Source of the DNA: Blastopirellula marina DSM 3645
GTDB lineage: Bacteria > Planctomycetota > Planctomycetia > Pirellulales > Pirellulaceae
NCBI RefSeq assembly: GCF_000153105.1
Contig: NZ_CH672376.1
Span: 2,271,120 to 2,335,119, forward strand
Direction of reading: 5' to 3'
Length of the DNA: 64,000 bases
Part shown: piece after piece, positions 26,718-36,009 of the stretch
Numbering within the stretch: position 1 is the first letter of the stretch
How the letters are laid out: each line of letters begins with the position of its first letter
Made by a program: the position numbers and the translations under genes
Notes under the pieces: model-generated
Database searches by the model: none
What the model was told of the DNA's origin: nothing
What the model saw: only the letters and a program-made list of their open reading frames with translations

Positions 26718-27554
26718 TTACTTACGACCAACCGTTTGGAAGCGGCTCATCAGGCCTTCGCTGGTGATGCCGACTTCCAGCGCCAGACGATCGACACGAT
26801 TGCGAAGAATGCTGTACGAAGCAATCGCCGGAATCGCGATCGCCAGACCGACCAGCGTCGTCATGAGTGCGGTCGAAATACCTTCGGCCAATTGAGCCGG
26901 GTTCGGCGTTGAACCGCCGAGCGCGATCACGCTAAACGCGCGAATCATCCCGTCGACCGTACCAAACAGGCCGATCATCGGGCTGAGCGAACCAATCAGC
27001 GCCAAATAGCTAAGGCGATGATCGAGTTTCATGTTTTCTTCTTCGCCCACTTCCTGCATCGCTTCGAGCGCCTTGTCGTAGCCGAGCGAGACTTTCTCAA
27101 GGCCGGCCGACAACACTTTGCCCAGGAACGTGTCGTCCTCTTTGGCCAAGTCGTAGGCGTCTTGCACCTTGTTCTCTTCGAGACAGGCTTCAAAGCTTTC
27201 GACCAGGTGCAACGGCACGACGTTGTCGCGGCGGGCATTCAGCATGTTCATCACAAACAGGGCGACGAAGATCACCGAGATCAACAGGAAGATGAAGAAG
27301 TAGTAGCTGAGCGCGGTCATGGTCCACGTCAGCGCGTCCAGCTTCTTGGGGGCTTCGGCGGTATCATCGGTGGCCGGCGCACCATCAGCAGCAGGCGCTG
27401 CTGCTGCTGCTGCGGCTGGCTCGGCGGCGGGTTCCGCTGCTTCGTCTTGGGCCCAGGAAGTAGACTGCATCGGACCGGCCGTGACGCAAATAACGGCCAA
27501 CGCCGCAATCACAGGAAATAGCCAGCGAGAAATGAGGGACGACCCTGCGACCAT
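26718..27554 (-). CDS. MotA/TolQ/ExbB-family proton channel protein with N-terminal extension
   Basis: 278 residues from the ATG at 27552-27554, which has GGAGCG upstream; the reading frame is open further upstream but that extension has no signal. A cleavable-looking signal helix (LFPVIAALAVICVTAGPM) is followed by an Ala/Pro-rich periplasmic stretch, then a membrane helix (YYFFIFLLISVIFVALFVMN). Further helices lie around LIGSLSPMIGLFGTVDGMI (the TolQ/ExbB signature) and TTLVGLAIAIPAIASYSIL. It forms the channel through which protons drive the ExbD partners encoded immediately downstream. ExbB with an N-terminal signal and Ala-rich segment is common in TonB-dependent planctomycete operons; this is family knowledge. 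Confidence 0.88.
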   Translation of the reverse strand: MVAGSSLISRWLFPVIAALAVICVTAGPMQSTSWAQDEAAEPAAEPAAAAAAAPAADGAPATDDTAEAPKKLDALTWTMTALSYYFFIFLLISVIFVALFVMNMLNARRDNVVPLHLVESFEACLEENKVQDAYDLAKEDDTFLGKVLSAGLEKVSLGYDKALEAMQEVGEEENMKLDHRLSYLALIGSLSPMIGLFGTVDGMIRAFSVIALGGSTPNPAQLAEGISTALMTTLVGLAIAIPAIASYSILRNRVDRLALEVGITSEGLMSRFQTVGRK

Positions 27555-27770
27555 CGGACGCTCCGTTCGAGTTAGATCGATTGTGTGGGATGTGTGGGCG
27601 AAAAGAAAGCGGCCAGCCGAAAGTGGGGACTGGCGATGAGTGTCATTCATTGTTGTGAAAAGCCCCGAAGGGGAAATTCTCAGTCTAATCACTGGAGCCT
27701 GACGGACAATCAGGGCCCAATGAGGGTGGATACGTTGTTTTCGTGCGGCAAGTAGAGATTTATTCCCGAC

Positions 27771-28790
27771 CTAGTTCATGTTGGCCCAGCGGCTGCCGGC
27801 GTAGCGCGAACGAAGCAGATCGTAAGCGGCCACTCCTTTGTCTGGATCGTTGACCTCTTTCCAAAGCTTGCTCAAGTAGTAGAGCGCTTCGGCGTGCATC
27901 TCTGGATTGCCGTAAAACAGAATGTCCGTGTGCAGGTAAGCCAACAGCGCGTCTTTGGGTTGTCCCGCTTTTTGGTGGCAGCGGCCAAGCGCGTTGTAGG
28001 CTGCCGAGAAAAGGTCGATATCTTTGGGGTTGGCCCGCTCGAGGACCGGTTCGATCATTTTCACGCCGTCGGCTGGTTTGCCCAACTCAGCCAGGCAAAT
28101 CGCTTTGCCGACGGTGGCGAAATCCTTCTGGCGCGCGACGCCGGACGAAGGAGCCTTCAGCGCGAGAACTTCGTCATACATCTTGCTCGCTTCGGCAAAC
28201 TTGTCCTGAGCGATCAAAGCCCGAGCGGCCAACACGCGAGCGCGAGCGCGATAGTCGGCCGACTTGGCGTTGGCGATGCTGCTGTAGTATAGCGTCGCAC
28301 GGTCGTACTGCTGTTGGGCGACCGCCAGATCGCCAAGCAGTTCGGCCGCTTCATAAAAGTGCCAGCTGTTGGGGGCGCTCTGCGCGAACTTGAACAGCAG
28401 CTCGGTCGCCACTTTCTGATCGGCCGAGCCGGCGAGCGCCAAGCGAGCGGTGCAATAGGCCTTTAGGTATTCGCTCTCTTGCTTCACCAGATCAGGACCG
28501 GACGGCTCTAACTTGGCCAAGCGATCGAGCGCGTCTTGCAATTGGCCGTTGGCCGCTTCTTGACGAGCTTGTTTCAGCGGGAACGATTCGTCGTCAAACG
28601 AAACGGTCACGATGTCTTCGACCGGGATTTCGACCGGCGAGCCTGACTTGTTCAGGATCAGCGCGTCTTTCGTACTGTTGACGATCGAGCCTGATTGTCC
28701 GCCCGATTCGGTACGAATCTGATCGGCGGCGACGACGCTGGTCAACGCTGCGATCAGCGTGAGGGAAAGGAATCGACGGGTAATTCGCAT
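27771..28790 (-). CDS. Secreted TPR-repeat protein, upstream of ExbB
   Basis: 339 residues. A signal peptide (RFLSLTLIAALTSVVA, cleavage near ADQ) is followed by a region resembling a small beta domain (SGSPVEIPVEDIVTVSFDDE) and then repeated helical TPR units from about residue 100 to 330, for example PDGVKMIEPVLERANPKD and GRCHQKAGQPKDALLAYLHT. TPR arrays mediate protein-protein contact. The gene lies between the large TPR protein and ExbB on the same strand, with about 70 and 217 bp gaps. It is likely a periplasmic element of the same system. Confidence 0.8.
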   Translation of the reverse strand: MRITRRFLSLTLIAALTSVVAADQIRTESGGQSGSIVNSTKDALILNKSGSPVEIPVEDIVTVSFDDESFPLKQARQEAANGQLQDALDRLAKLEPSGPDLVKQESEYLKAYCTARLALAGSADQKVATELLFKFAQSAPNSWHFYEAAELLGDLAVAQQQYDRATLYYSSIANAKSADYRARARVLAARALIAQDKFAEASKMYDEVLALKAPSSGVARQKDFATVGKAICLAELGKPADGVKMIEPVLERANPKDIDLFSAAYNALGRCHQKAGQPKDALLAYLHTDILFYGNPEMHAEALYYLSKLWKEVNDPDKGVAAYDLLRSRYAGSRWANMN

Positions 28791-28859
28791 CTTGTCGCTC
28801 CAGATATTTTTGAGCTGGAATTCGGCTCGTAATGAGTGGGAATTGGTGACGAGGGTATT

Positions 28860-31800
28860 TTAGGAATCGGCGGAATCTTGCTTTTGGAGGCCGACCGCCG
28901 GTTTTCTCAAAGCGGCTTGGATTTTCTTCAACAGAGCGTCAAACCGTGGACGCCAGGCGTCGCCTCCCATGTCGGGATAGGCGAATTCGGTCGAGAGGAT
29001 ATCTTTCTCGGCCATCGCGGTGAACTTTTGCTTCGCGTCATCGGTCGTTTGTCGCGTTGCGAACTGATAACGAGCCAACGCCATGTTGTAGCGGGCCTCG
29101 AAGAAGACTTCGCGATAGGTCGGTTGATTGGCGTCCTTCGCAGCGTATTTGGTCAGGATGAATTGAATTCGCCCCCAACCCCAGATGATGTTCTGCTTTT
29201 TGTCGTTCGGCTCGACCCCCTGGATCGCTTCGCCAAACTTGCGTGCTTCATCGGTCGCGATCCCCCAGTCGTACAGCATTTTCGCCGCATCGACCTGCAC
29301 GTTGACCATCATGGGATTTTCGCGAAGCACGTCGACGTAGGTCTCCAGCGCCGGTTCAAACTCGCCCAAGCCGGCTCGCGCAGCGGCCAGACGAACTTTG
29401 ACTTGCAGTAGAAGTTGCGGGTTGGCCGAGGCGCCTTCTTTTAAAACCCGCTGGTAGATGGCGATCGCTTTGGTGAAGAACTCGTTGGCGTCCGCCGCTG
29501 CGGACGGGTCTTCTTTCATGCTCGCGCCCAGCCCATAGAACGTTTCGCCGACCCAGTTCAAGACCAACGGGTCGTTGGAGGATTCGGCGACGCGATTAAG
29601 GAAGGCCTCGAATCCGCTGGAGAGCGCCTTTTTCTGCGCCGGCTCGGCGTTCTCAAGCTGCGTTTGCAGATCGCGGGCGAGCGAGATGTAAACCGCGATC
29701 AGACGCTTCTGGCCTGCCGCATCATCGCCGACGAGCGACTTCAGTTGCGACATGGCCTCTTGCGCTTTGGCCATCAGCGCGTCGGTATCGGCTTGGCTTT
29801 TGACGTTCGGCAGCGCCGAGATATAGGCTCGCACAGCCGCTTTGTAAACCAATTCGGACAAGCCGGGACGCGAGACCGCATCCGAGTTCGCTTCGACCAA
29901 TTTCAGTAGGCCGATCTCTTTTTTCTCCAGCAACGGAAACGCTTTTTCCGGCTCGCCGATGTCGGTGTAAATCTGGGCCAGCGACAAAGCGGCGATCACA
30001 TAGCTATAGTCGGCGGATTTGCCGGCGAATTTCGCCACTCCGTCGGCCAGGATCTTTTGCGACTTCTCTTTCAGCGTGTTGAGGTCCGCTTCGGACGGCG
30101 CCGCGCTGGCGTCTCCATCGGCCGTCGCTTGGCGTCGTGCGTTCATGCCGCGCAGGTAATTCGCCCAGATCGTTTGCCCGAGTTTTAGTTCGGCTTCCGA
30201 GCGAGCGGGCGCGTCGGCGGGGATCTTGGCCAATGTTTTTTCGGCAGCGGCGACTTGCCCCTGCGTGACTTCAAAGCCGACCAGCGTCGCCAAAGCGTCG
30301 TTCGATTCAGGTTCTCCGGCCCATTGATCGGCGATGAAGTTGACGATCTTCTGAACCTGGACGACTTCAAAATCTTTCTTTTCGCTCGGCGAATCCTGAT
30401 AGATCAGCAGGGCGGACGCAAGCGCCAATTTGGCGCAGGCTTTGGCGCTGGCGCTGGTCGGATAACGGCGAGCGACAAAGGACGATTGCACCATGGTGCG
30501 GTAGTAGTCCTTTTTCTGGAAATCGAGAAACGCCAGGTTGTAGCGAATCACGTTCAACTCATCGCTCGGCACATCGACGTCCGCTTTGCCTAAGGCCATC
30601 TTGAAATAGCGGTTGGCCGCGTCGCGCGACTTGGCCAGGCCTGTTTCGGCGGTTTTGATCTGCTCTTTCAGGTCTTCTTTCTCCGCCGGCTTTTTGGCCG
30701 CGGCGAACTGCTCTTTCAGCTTCGTGAGAACAAAGTTTTGGGCCTGAATCTCTTGCATCGCAGCGCGGCCTGCTTCGTTCGCTTCCTGGAAGGTCTCCGG
30801 CGGCTTGTCATCGGCGGCTAATGCGGCGTCAGCGCCTTGCAGTTCGGTTCGCAGCGCGAGCGCATCCTTTTGATAAGGATTCGGATATTTTCCGGCTTCG
30901 ACGGCCAGCTTGACGGCGCGTTTCAGCGCTTCGGCTTTGTCCCCTTTGTTTTCCAGCTTGGGCGCGACCCCTTGATAGGCTTGGGCCAGCATCAGCTTCA
31001 GTTCGATCCATTCCGGATCGCGATCTTCACTGATACGCAATTGCTGGGCGTCGTACCATTCGCCGGTCACTTTGACGATTTGTTCGTACTTCGGCGGATC
31101 TTGCAGCCAGCATTTGGTCAGCAATTTGACCGACTTGAGCTTGAGCAGGCGAATGTCGGCCGGCTGATCGCCGAGGATCATTAGGTCGTTCTGAATCGTC
31201 GTCACTGCTTTCTTGGCGTCGCCCAGCGCCAATTCGCACTCGGCTTGATAAAGCCGTGCATAAAGGCCGGAAAGAAATTGACGATACTTGCCGAAGACTT
31301 CGTCAAACTCCTTCGCCGCAGTGGTCAGGACCTCTTTCTGATTTTTCGCATCGGTCGTGACTTTCGCTTTTTCGTACAGCGAAGTCGCCGCTAGCAAGTG
31401 AGCGCGAACGTAGGCGCTGCGAAGCTCGTTGCGAAGTTCGATTTTGGCGGCGTCGTTTTTCGGATCCAACGTTTTGGGAATCGCGCCGAGCGCGTCGCGG
31501 ATCTGTTTAATCGCGTCTTGATAGACCTTGCGGGCCGAATCGTATTGCTTGTTCGCTTCGGCCAAAAACGGCTTTTTCGCCGCTTCCTCTTTCTCGCGAT
31601 CGGCGAGCAATTCTTCCAGCTTCGCACGCTCTAGCATGATTGCGCCCCGTTGCATCCGAGCGTCGATCATTTTGTCGTGGTTAGGCTGCGCCTTCACGAA
31701 CGCCGCAAAGTTGGCGTCGGCCTGATCCAGCAGGTCCTTGCGCGTCGCGGGATTGCGTTGCGCACGCGAAACTTCTAGCTGGGCGGTCGCTTTACGATAG

Positions 31801-31997
31801 GGAAGCGTCGCCTTCATCTCGGTCGGCGTGGTGGGCGATTGTTCTAATCGCTCGATATACCACATCGCCGGATCGAAATATCCCCGCTGGATCAGTCCGT
31901 CCAAAAAGGCTTCACGCGGCTCTTCGGCGCCTAAGGGAGCCGAAAGGAAGATCGCTAGCGCGAACGTTAAGCTGAAACGTTGAACCCACAGAGGCAT
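28860..31997 (-). CDS. Very large secreted TPR-repeat protein, first gene of ExbBD operon
   Basis: 1045 residues with an N-terminal signal peptide (FSLTFALAIFLSAPLGAEE). Long helical repeats, read by regular Ala, Leu and Tyr spacing, run through most of the chain, for example LKEGASANPQLLLQVKVRLA and AKMLYDWGIATDEARKFGEA. No enzymatic motif was seen. Its size and export suggest a periplasmic scaffold. The downstream TPR protein, ExbB and two ExbD genes on the same strand suggest that it is the partner of a proton-driven complex. Comparable TPR-ExbB-ExbD arrays occur in planctomycetes and Bacteroidetes (batD/batE-like modules); equivalence is inference. Confidence 0.78.
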   Translation of the reverse strand: MPLWVQRFSLTFALAIFLSAPLGAEEPREAFLDGLIQRGYFDPAMWYIERLEQSPTTPTEMKATLPYRKATAQLEVSRAQRNPATRKDLLDQADANFAAFVKAQPNHDKMIDARMQRGAIMLERAKLEELLADREKEEAAKKPFLAEANKQYDSARKVYQDAIKQIRDALGAIPKTLDPKNDAAKIELRNELRSAYVRAHLLAATSLYEKAKVTTDAKNQKEVLTTAAKEFDEVFGKYRQFLSGLYARLYQAECELALGDAKKAVTTIQNDLMILGDQPADIRLLKLKSVKLLTKCWLQDPPKYEQIVKVTGEWYDAQQLRISEDRDPEWIELKLMLAQAYQGVAPKLENKGDKAEALKRAVKLAVEAGKYPNPYQKDALALRTELQGADAALAADDKPPETFQEANEAGRAAMQEIQAQNFVLTKLKEQFAAAKKPAEKEDLKEQIKTAETGLAKSRDAANRYFKMALGKADVDVPSDELNVIRYNLAFLDFQKKDYYRTMVQSSFVARRYPTSASAKACAKLALASALLIYQDSPSEKKDFEVVQVQKIVNFIADQWAGEPESNDALATLVGFEVTQGQVAAAEKTLAKIPADAPARSEAELKLGQTIWANYLRGMNARRQATADGDASAAPSEADLNTLKEKSQKILADGVAKFAGKSADYSYVIAALSLAQIYTDIGEPEKAFPLLEKKEIGLLKLVEANSDAVSRPGLSELVYKAAVRAYISALPNVKSQADTDALMAKAQEAMSQLKSLVGDDAAGQKRLIAVYISLARDLQTQLENAEPAQKKALSSGFEAFLNRVAESSNDPLVLNWVGETFYGLGASMKEDPSAAADANEFFTKAIAIYQRVLKEGASANPQLLLQVKVRLAAARAGLGEFEPALETYVDVLRENPMMVNVQVDAAKMLYDWGIATDEARKFGEAIQGVEPNDKKQNIIWGWGRIQFILTKYAAKDANQPTYREVFFEARYNMALARYQFATRQTTDDAKQKFTAMAEKDILSTEFAYPDMGGDAWRPRFDALLKKIQAALRKPAVGLQKQDSADS

Positions 31998-32197
31998 TGA
32001 TAGAATCCTTGCTGGTCGCGAAATGCGCAGCGATACGAGTGAAGAGGAGGAAACGACTCGATCGCGAGGCTAGTCTAACTTACCAGTGAAAAGCGAAAAG
32101 CGTTGGGTGTTGGCCAAAACTGTGCCGCAAAAGGGCTGATTTGGCGGCTATTTTTAACTTATACGTCTGCAGTCGATCATTCAACTGCATCTGTCAT

Positions 32198-34282
32198 CTA
32201 AAATCCGTTTGTTCGCCGTCTTTCCGTCGCTCTTACCAGTTGTTCCAGATAAGCAAACTCAGGATGACCAGCGAGTTGACGATTGGCGCGGCCGAGCAGT
32301 GCGGACAACTCCGCCGCATCTCCTCCCCGCTGACGCACAAAATACGATTCGCGAATCAACCCGCCCGCTTGAACCGCTAGTTGCGCAGCTTGCAGCGAAA
32401 GGGGAGACGCTTCCCACGACGGGGCAAATTGTAAGCGGCTGACGACCTGGATCTCTTTTTTGACTTTGCTGGTCGCAGGGTCGCGCCAGGTCGCTTCGAT
32501 CCGGGCAACTTCGTTGGGGCCATCCGGCGTCAGAACCAGTTCAAACAACGTCGCGGCCGCTTCGTCGCCGTGCAGTTGCAGCGGAGCCTTGCCGGCGCCC
32601 AGCGCCGCGGCCTCCACATGGCAACCAACCAGCCGGTACGACGCAACGCTCTTGGGATTCCAATGGACGGTCAGGCGGATGTCTTCGGCCAGACGGGTCG
32701 ACTTGCCGTAGACGACGCTTTCTAAGGCGCGAAGAATCGATCGCTCGTGGTCACCGGTAAAGACCGAGCCATGATCGCGCCAAAATTGCGAGATCGCTTC
32801 GTAGCGATCATGGGCTTCAATCGCGAACCAGTGATAGTCGACCCGCTCTGAGTTGGCGTCGTCGATCAGCGGCTGCAACTCACGGCGGTCGGCGTCGCCC
32901 AAGCGATCCAAGCGGTCCGAGATGACGATCAAGGGGCGGCGAATGTCGCCAAACGAGGAGGTTCGCAGCGCGACGGCCGAAGAAAATCGAATTCCTTCCG
33001 CCAGGCAATCGCTGTCGTTCGGTTCCAATTGCTGCAACGTTTCTCGCCAAGCGAGCGAATCGGTGGATGTCGCGTCTTCTACCAACGTGTGACTGAATTC
33101 ATCAATGCAAACCAGCGAGACGGTATCGTACGGAGACATCCGATCGATCAAATTGCCCAACGCCTGGCGAACGCTGATCCAGCGCCCGCTGCGCTGCATG
33201 TCGGAAGTTAAATCGATGGCGATCGTCAAATGAGTCGGCGGGCGATCCACGATGTCGGCGCTGCCGGCGACCATGCCGACTTGCAGCATCTGCACGCTGG
33301 AATTGGCGAAGACGGCGGGACCAGCGGCCGTACGAAGTGCGATCTCTTGGCGGCCTGTTTCAATAAACAATGCGGCGCCCAACGCTCCCAACTCTTCCAA
33401 GCGAATCGGCTGCGGTACTCCCGATTCGCCGCTCATCTGGCTCGCGGCTTCGCGCCAACTGCCGGCGGTGACCAGCGGCGGCGTGATGGAGTTCAATTGG
33501 GGATTGGGAAGCGAAATAAACGGCTGCTCTTCTTCACGAAGCAAGAACTGGCGATCAAAGCCAGGAACCAGCGAGAAGTACTCGGCCTGTTGATCGGTAG
33601 CAGGCGCGCGAAGAATCTCTCGCGGCAAAGCGTCAATCAACGGGCGCGCCCCTAGCGGTTTCCAACGCATTAAAAACGCGTCGGCCATCAAATCGGTCGG
33701 TAGGTCAGAGGCCAAGTGAGCCAGTTGCGGATCCAACGGCGCCGGCCGCGGTTGCAATGACGCGTTCCAAGCGACGGTCTCGGACCGGACAGAAGACGAG
33801 TCGGGTGATTCCCCTTGCGGCAGATCAAGATGCTCGCCGTCGGCCGGTTCTGGACCAAGCCAACTCAAAAGCCCTGCTGAATCGTTCGCAGCGGCAGGTG
33901 CCGCGGGAAACGGTTGCGTAGGATTGGCCGTCGGAATTGTCCCGGATTGCCATCGCAACAGCGTAACCGTCAGCAATAAGCATGCGGCGGTTCCCCAGGC
34001 TATGCCGCGGACGAGGGTGCGTCTCCAAGGCGACCTAGCGGTCTCTTGACGATCTTTACGAGCGAGACGCTCGTTGCGCGAACCGTGCAAAATTCGCTCT
34101 GCAAGGCCGGGCGGAATAGTCACATCACCCAGCGCCACGTCGATTTCGGTTTCGCTCAAGGGAGCCTGCGACGCGGCTTGTAGTCGCGCAGCAAGCCCAG
34201 TCGGCGTCGGCATACGGCGAAGGACGTCGTCTAAATCATCAAATTGTGGATCGGGGGTATCCACTAGGGGGGAGTGCTCCAC
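32198..34282 (-). CDS. Membrane-bound von Willebrand factor A-domain protein, probable anti-sigma partner
   Basis: 694 residues. The cytoplasmic N-terminus contains two related short repeats (PTPTGLAARL and IPPGLAERIL), then a membrane helix (GIAWGTAACLLLTVTLLRW, about 92-110). A long extracytoplasmic part follows. A vWA domain at about 355-530 starts at HLTIAIDLTSDMQRSGRW. The MIDAS sequence DLTSD lacks the second serine of the DXSXS motif, so metal binding may be altered. A YfbK-like C-terminal region follows. It starts 26 bp downstream of an ECF sigma factor gene and is probably co-transcribed, which suggests sigma regulation in the way of an anti-sigma factor. This role is inferred from position and topology, not shown. 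Confidence 0.75.
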   Translation of the reverse strand: MEHSPLVDTPDPQFDDLDDVLRRMPTPTGLAARLQAASQAPLSETEIDVALGDVTIPPGLAERILHGSRNERLARKDRQETARSPWRRTLVRGIAWGTAACLLLTVTLLRWQSGTIPTANPTQPFPAAPAAANDSAGLLSWLGPEPADGEHLDLPQGESPDSSSVRSETVAWNASLQPRPAPLDPQLAHLASDLPTDLMADAFLMRWKPLGARPLIDALPREILRAPATDQQAEYFSLVPGFDRQFLLREEEQPFISLPNPQLNSITPPLVTAGSWREAASQMSGESGVPQPIRLEELGALGAALFIETGRQEIALRTAAGPAVFANSSVQMLQVGMVAGSADIVDRPPTHLTIAIDLTSDMQRSGRWISVRQALGNLIDRMSPYDTVSLVCIDEFSHTLVEDATSTDSLAWRETLQQLEPNDSDCLAEGIRFSSAVALRTSSFGDIRRPLIVISDRLDRLGDADRRELQPLIDDANSERVDYHWFAIEAHDRYEAISQFWRDHGSVFTGDHERSILRALESVVYGKSTRLAEDIRLTVHWNPKSVASYRLVGCHVEAAALGAGKAPLQLHGDEAAATLFELVLTPDGPNEVARIEATWRDPATSKVKKEIQVVSRLQFAPSWEASPLSLQAAQLAVQAGGLIRESYFVRQRGGDAAELSALLGRANRQLAGHPEFAYLEQLVRATERRRTNGF

Positions 34283-34307
34283 GTCAAACAGGAAGTCAGG
34301 CTATCTG

Positions 34308-34808
34308 TCACTTCGGTTGACGTGCCGAAAGATATTCCCGCAGCCGCCCGCGGGCTCGATTCACGCGTGATAATACCGTTCCGAGCGGCACTCCTAGCGT
34401 TTCAGCCGCTTCCCGGTGGGTTAGCTCACCCACAACGACCAGCAGCAGGGTTTCTTTCAATTCGACCGGCAGACGATCGAGCGCCAACTGCATTTCGGCG
34501 CTAAGTTCATTCCCAAACGGATCGGCGTCAAACGAGGCTCGATCGAGCGTTTCCGAGTCGCCGACGCACTTGACGTCACTCTTTTTCCGCCAGCGATCGA
34601 TGATCCGGCGGCGCAAGATCGCCGCGAGCCAGGCACGTTCGCTCCGCTCGGGATCGAGTTTCGCGCGGCCTGTCCAGACTGAGCGAAAAGCCTCTTGCAG
34701 CACATCTTCGGCCAAATGGCGATCACCGAGCATCCGAAACGCGACGCGATAGAGCGCCGGGCTATGCTCGTGAATGAGTCGCTCAAACTGCTCAGAAGAT
34801 AAGGGCAA
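34308..34808 (-). CDS. ECF-family RNA polymerase sigma factor
   Basis: 166 residues. Region 2 is seen in ALYRVAFRMLGDRHLAEDVL and the following QEAFRSVWTG, for core binding and -10 recognition. Region 4 is in VVVGELTHREAAETLGVPLG plus TVLSRVNRARGRLREYL, a helix-turn-helix for -35 recognition. There is no region 1.1 or 3, as expected for sigma-70 family group 4. The downstream membrane vWA protein is the likely sensor or anti-sigma. The regulon is unknown, and the operon may be autoregulated, as most ECF units are. No clear AAC-type promoter was seen in the 127 bp upstream. Confidence 0.93.
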   Translation of the reverse strand: MPLSSEQFERLIHEHSPALYRVAFRMLGDRHLAEDVLQEAFRSVWTGRAKLDPERSERAWLAAILRRRIIDRWRKKSDVKCVGDSETLDRASFDADPFGNELSAEMQLALDRLPVELKETLLLVVVGELTHREAAETLGVPLGTVLSRVNRARGRLREYLSARQPK

Positions 34809-34935
34809 CGCGGAAATCTCCGACGGGCCAGTGGCGCGAAATGGAAACCATTATCATAACATAACGGTTATTTTTCACCGCTGATTTTCCAGCAAAGTCG
34901 CGATCCCCCCAGCGGAGGACGATAAGATAAAGAGT

Positions 34936-36009
34936 ATGAACGCCTCGGATCCCTCGAAAAGACGCCCTCCCCGTAACTATTTCGCGCGACGAGAGCAAGT
35001 CCGTCTGCTTTTGCTGTCAGGAGCGTTGACGCTGACCTGCGCGTTGATTTACCAAGCGGCCCAGCCCGAGACCTGGCGGCGACTGTTTGGCGGCGAAGGT
35101 CAACTGACGGCGGAGATCGATCCGGTCGAAGCCGAACAGATCGACACGCGTGTTCCGCGGAAAGCGGTCGAGGATCAGCCGGTCGATGGGGCGTTTCGCG
35201 TGGTGCCCCCGACGCCGTTTACGATGAATCGTGACGGCGGAAAGCTCGACCCCAACAAGCCGGCGATTGGGGAAGAGCAGCTTGCGCTGATTCGAGACGA
35301 CACGGTGTTCCGTCAGGCCGAGTTCGCCCCTTGGCGCGAGATTTTCTTCGCGCTGCGGAAGACTCCCAGCGAATTGTTAACTCCGGCCCAGGCCGAACCG
35401 GTGCAGTTCGCCCAGTTGTTTCGCCAGCCCGACGAGTATCGCGGCAAGCTGGTCGCGATCTCCGGCGTGATCAAACGTGTCGTGCGGGTCGACGCGTCGG
35501 TCGAAGAGATGGGCGTCGATCACCTTTGGCAAATCTGGCTCTTCTCAGGGGCGGACGCCAATCCGACGGTCATCTATTCGCTCGAGTTGCCCGATAAGTT
35601 TCCGACGGGACTAGATGTCAACGAGCGCGCGACGGTGGTCGGTATTTTCTTCAAGCGTTGGATTTACCCGGCGAAAGGGGGCATTTTTACCGCGCCGCTG
35701 CTGCTCTCGAAAAGCGTCGCCTGGTCCCCTCCCCCGCCGGTTCGGACCTTGTCCAACTGGCAACTTGCGCTCGGCGTCACGGCGTCGATCATCGCCGCGT
35801 TGGTGATCGCGACGTTGATTTTCCGCAAGAGCAACGACGCGGACTCGGCGGCGGAGCAAAAAATTCGCGAGCGTCAGGCCGAGAAATTTAGAGCGGAAGC
35901 CGGCGAACTGGATACCGGCGTCTCGGTGCGTGATCAACTGCGCATCGTCGCCGCCGAGTTGGAAAAACCGAGCGGTGAGTCAGAAAGTGACGAAGCAAAA
36001 CATGAATAG
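34936..36009 (+). CDS. Membrane protein of unknown function with OB-like domain
   Basis: 357 residues. N-terminal membrane helix at about residues 25-43 (LLLLSGALTLTCALIYQAA) and a second near 275-293 (LGVTASIIAALVIATLIF). Between them is a predicted extracytoplasmic domain with FRQPDEYRGKLVAISGVIKR and a strand-rich sequence that suggests an OB-like barrel. The same phrase type occurs in the next protein, LLTDPGSYRGAAVRVSGTVR, so the two are paralogous over about 150 residues. The last eight bases overlap the next gene's start. Function unknown; no family named. Likely part of an envelope complex with its neighbour. Confidence 0.72.
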   Translation: MNASDPSKRRPPRNYFARREQVRLLLLSGALTLTCALIYQAAQPETWRRLFGGEGQLTAEIDPVEAEQIDTRVPRKAVEDQPVDGAFRVVPPTPFTMNRDGGKLDPNKPAIGEEQLALIRDDTVFRQAEFAPWREIFFALRKTPSELLTPAQAEPVQFAQLFRQPDEYRGKLVAISGVIKRVVRVDASVEEMGVDHLWQIWLFSGADANPTVIYSLELPDKFPTGLDVNERATVVGIFFKRWIYPAKGGIFTAPLLLSKSVAWSPPPPVRTLSNWQLALGVTASIIAALVIATLIFRKSNDADSAAEQKIRERQAEKFRAEAGELDTGVSVRDQLRIVAAELEKPSGESESDEAKHE

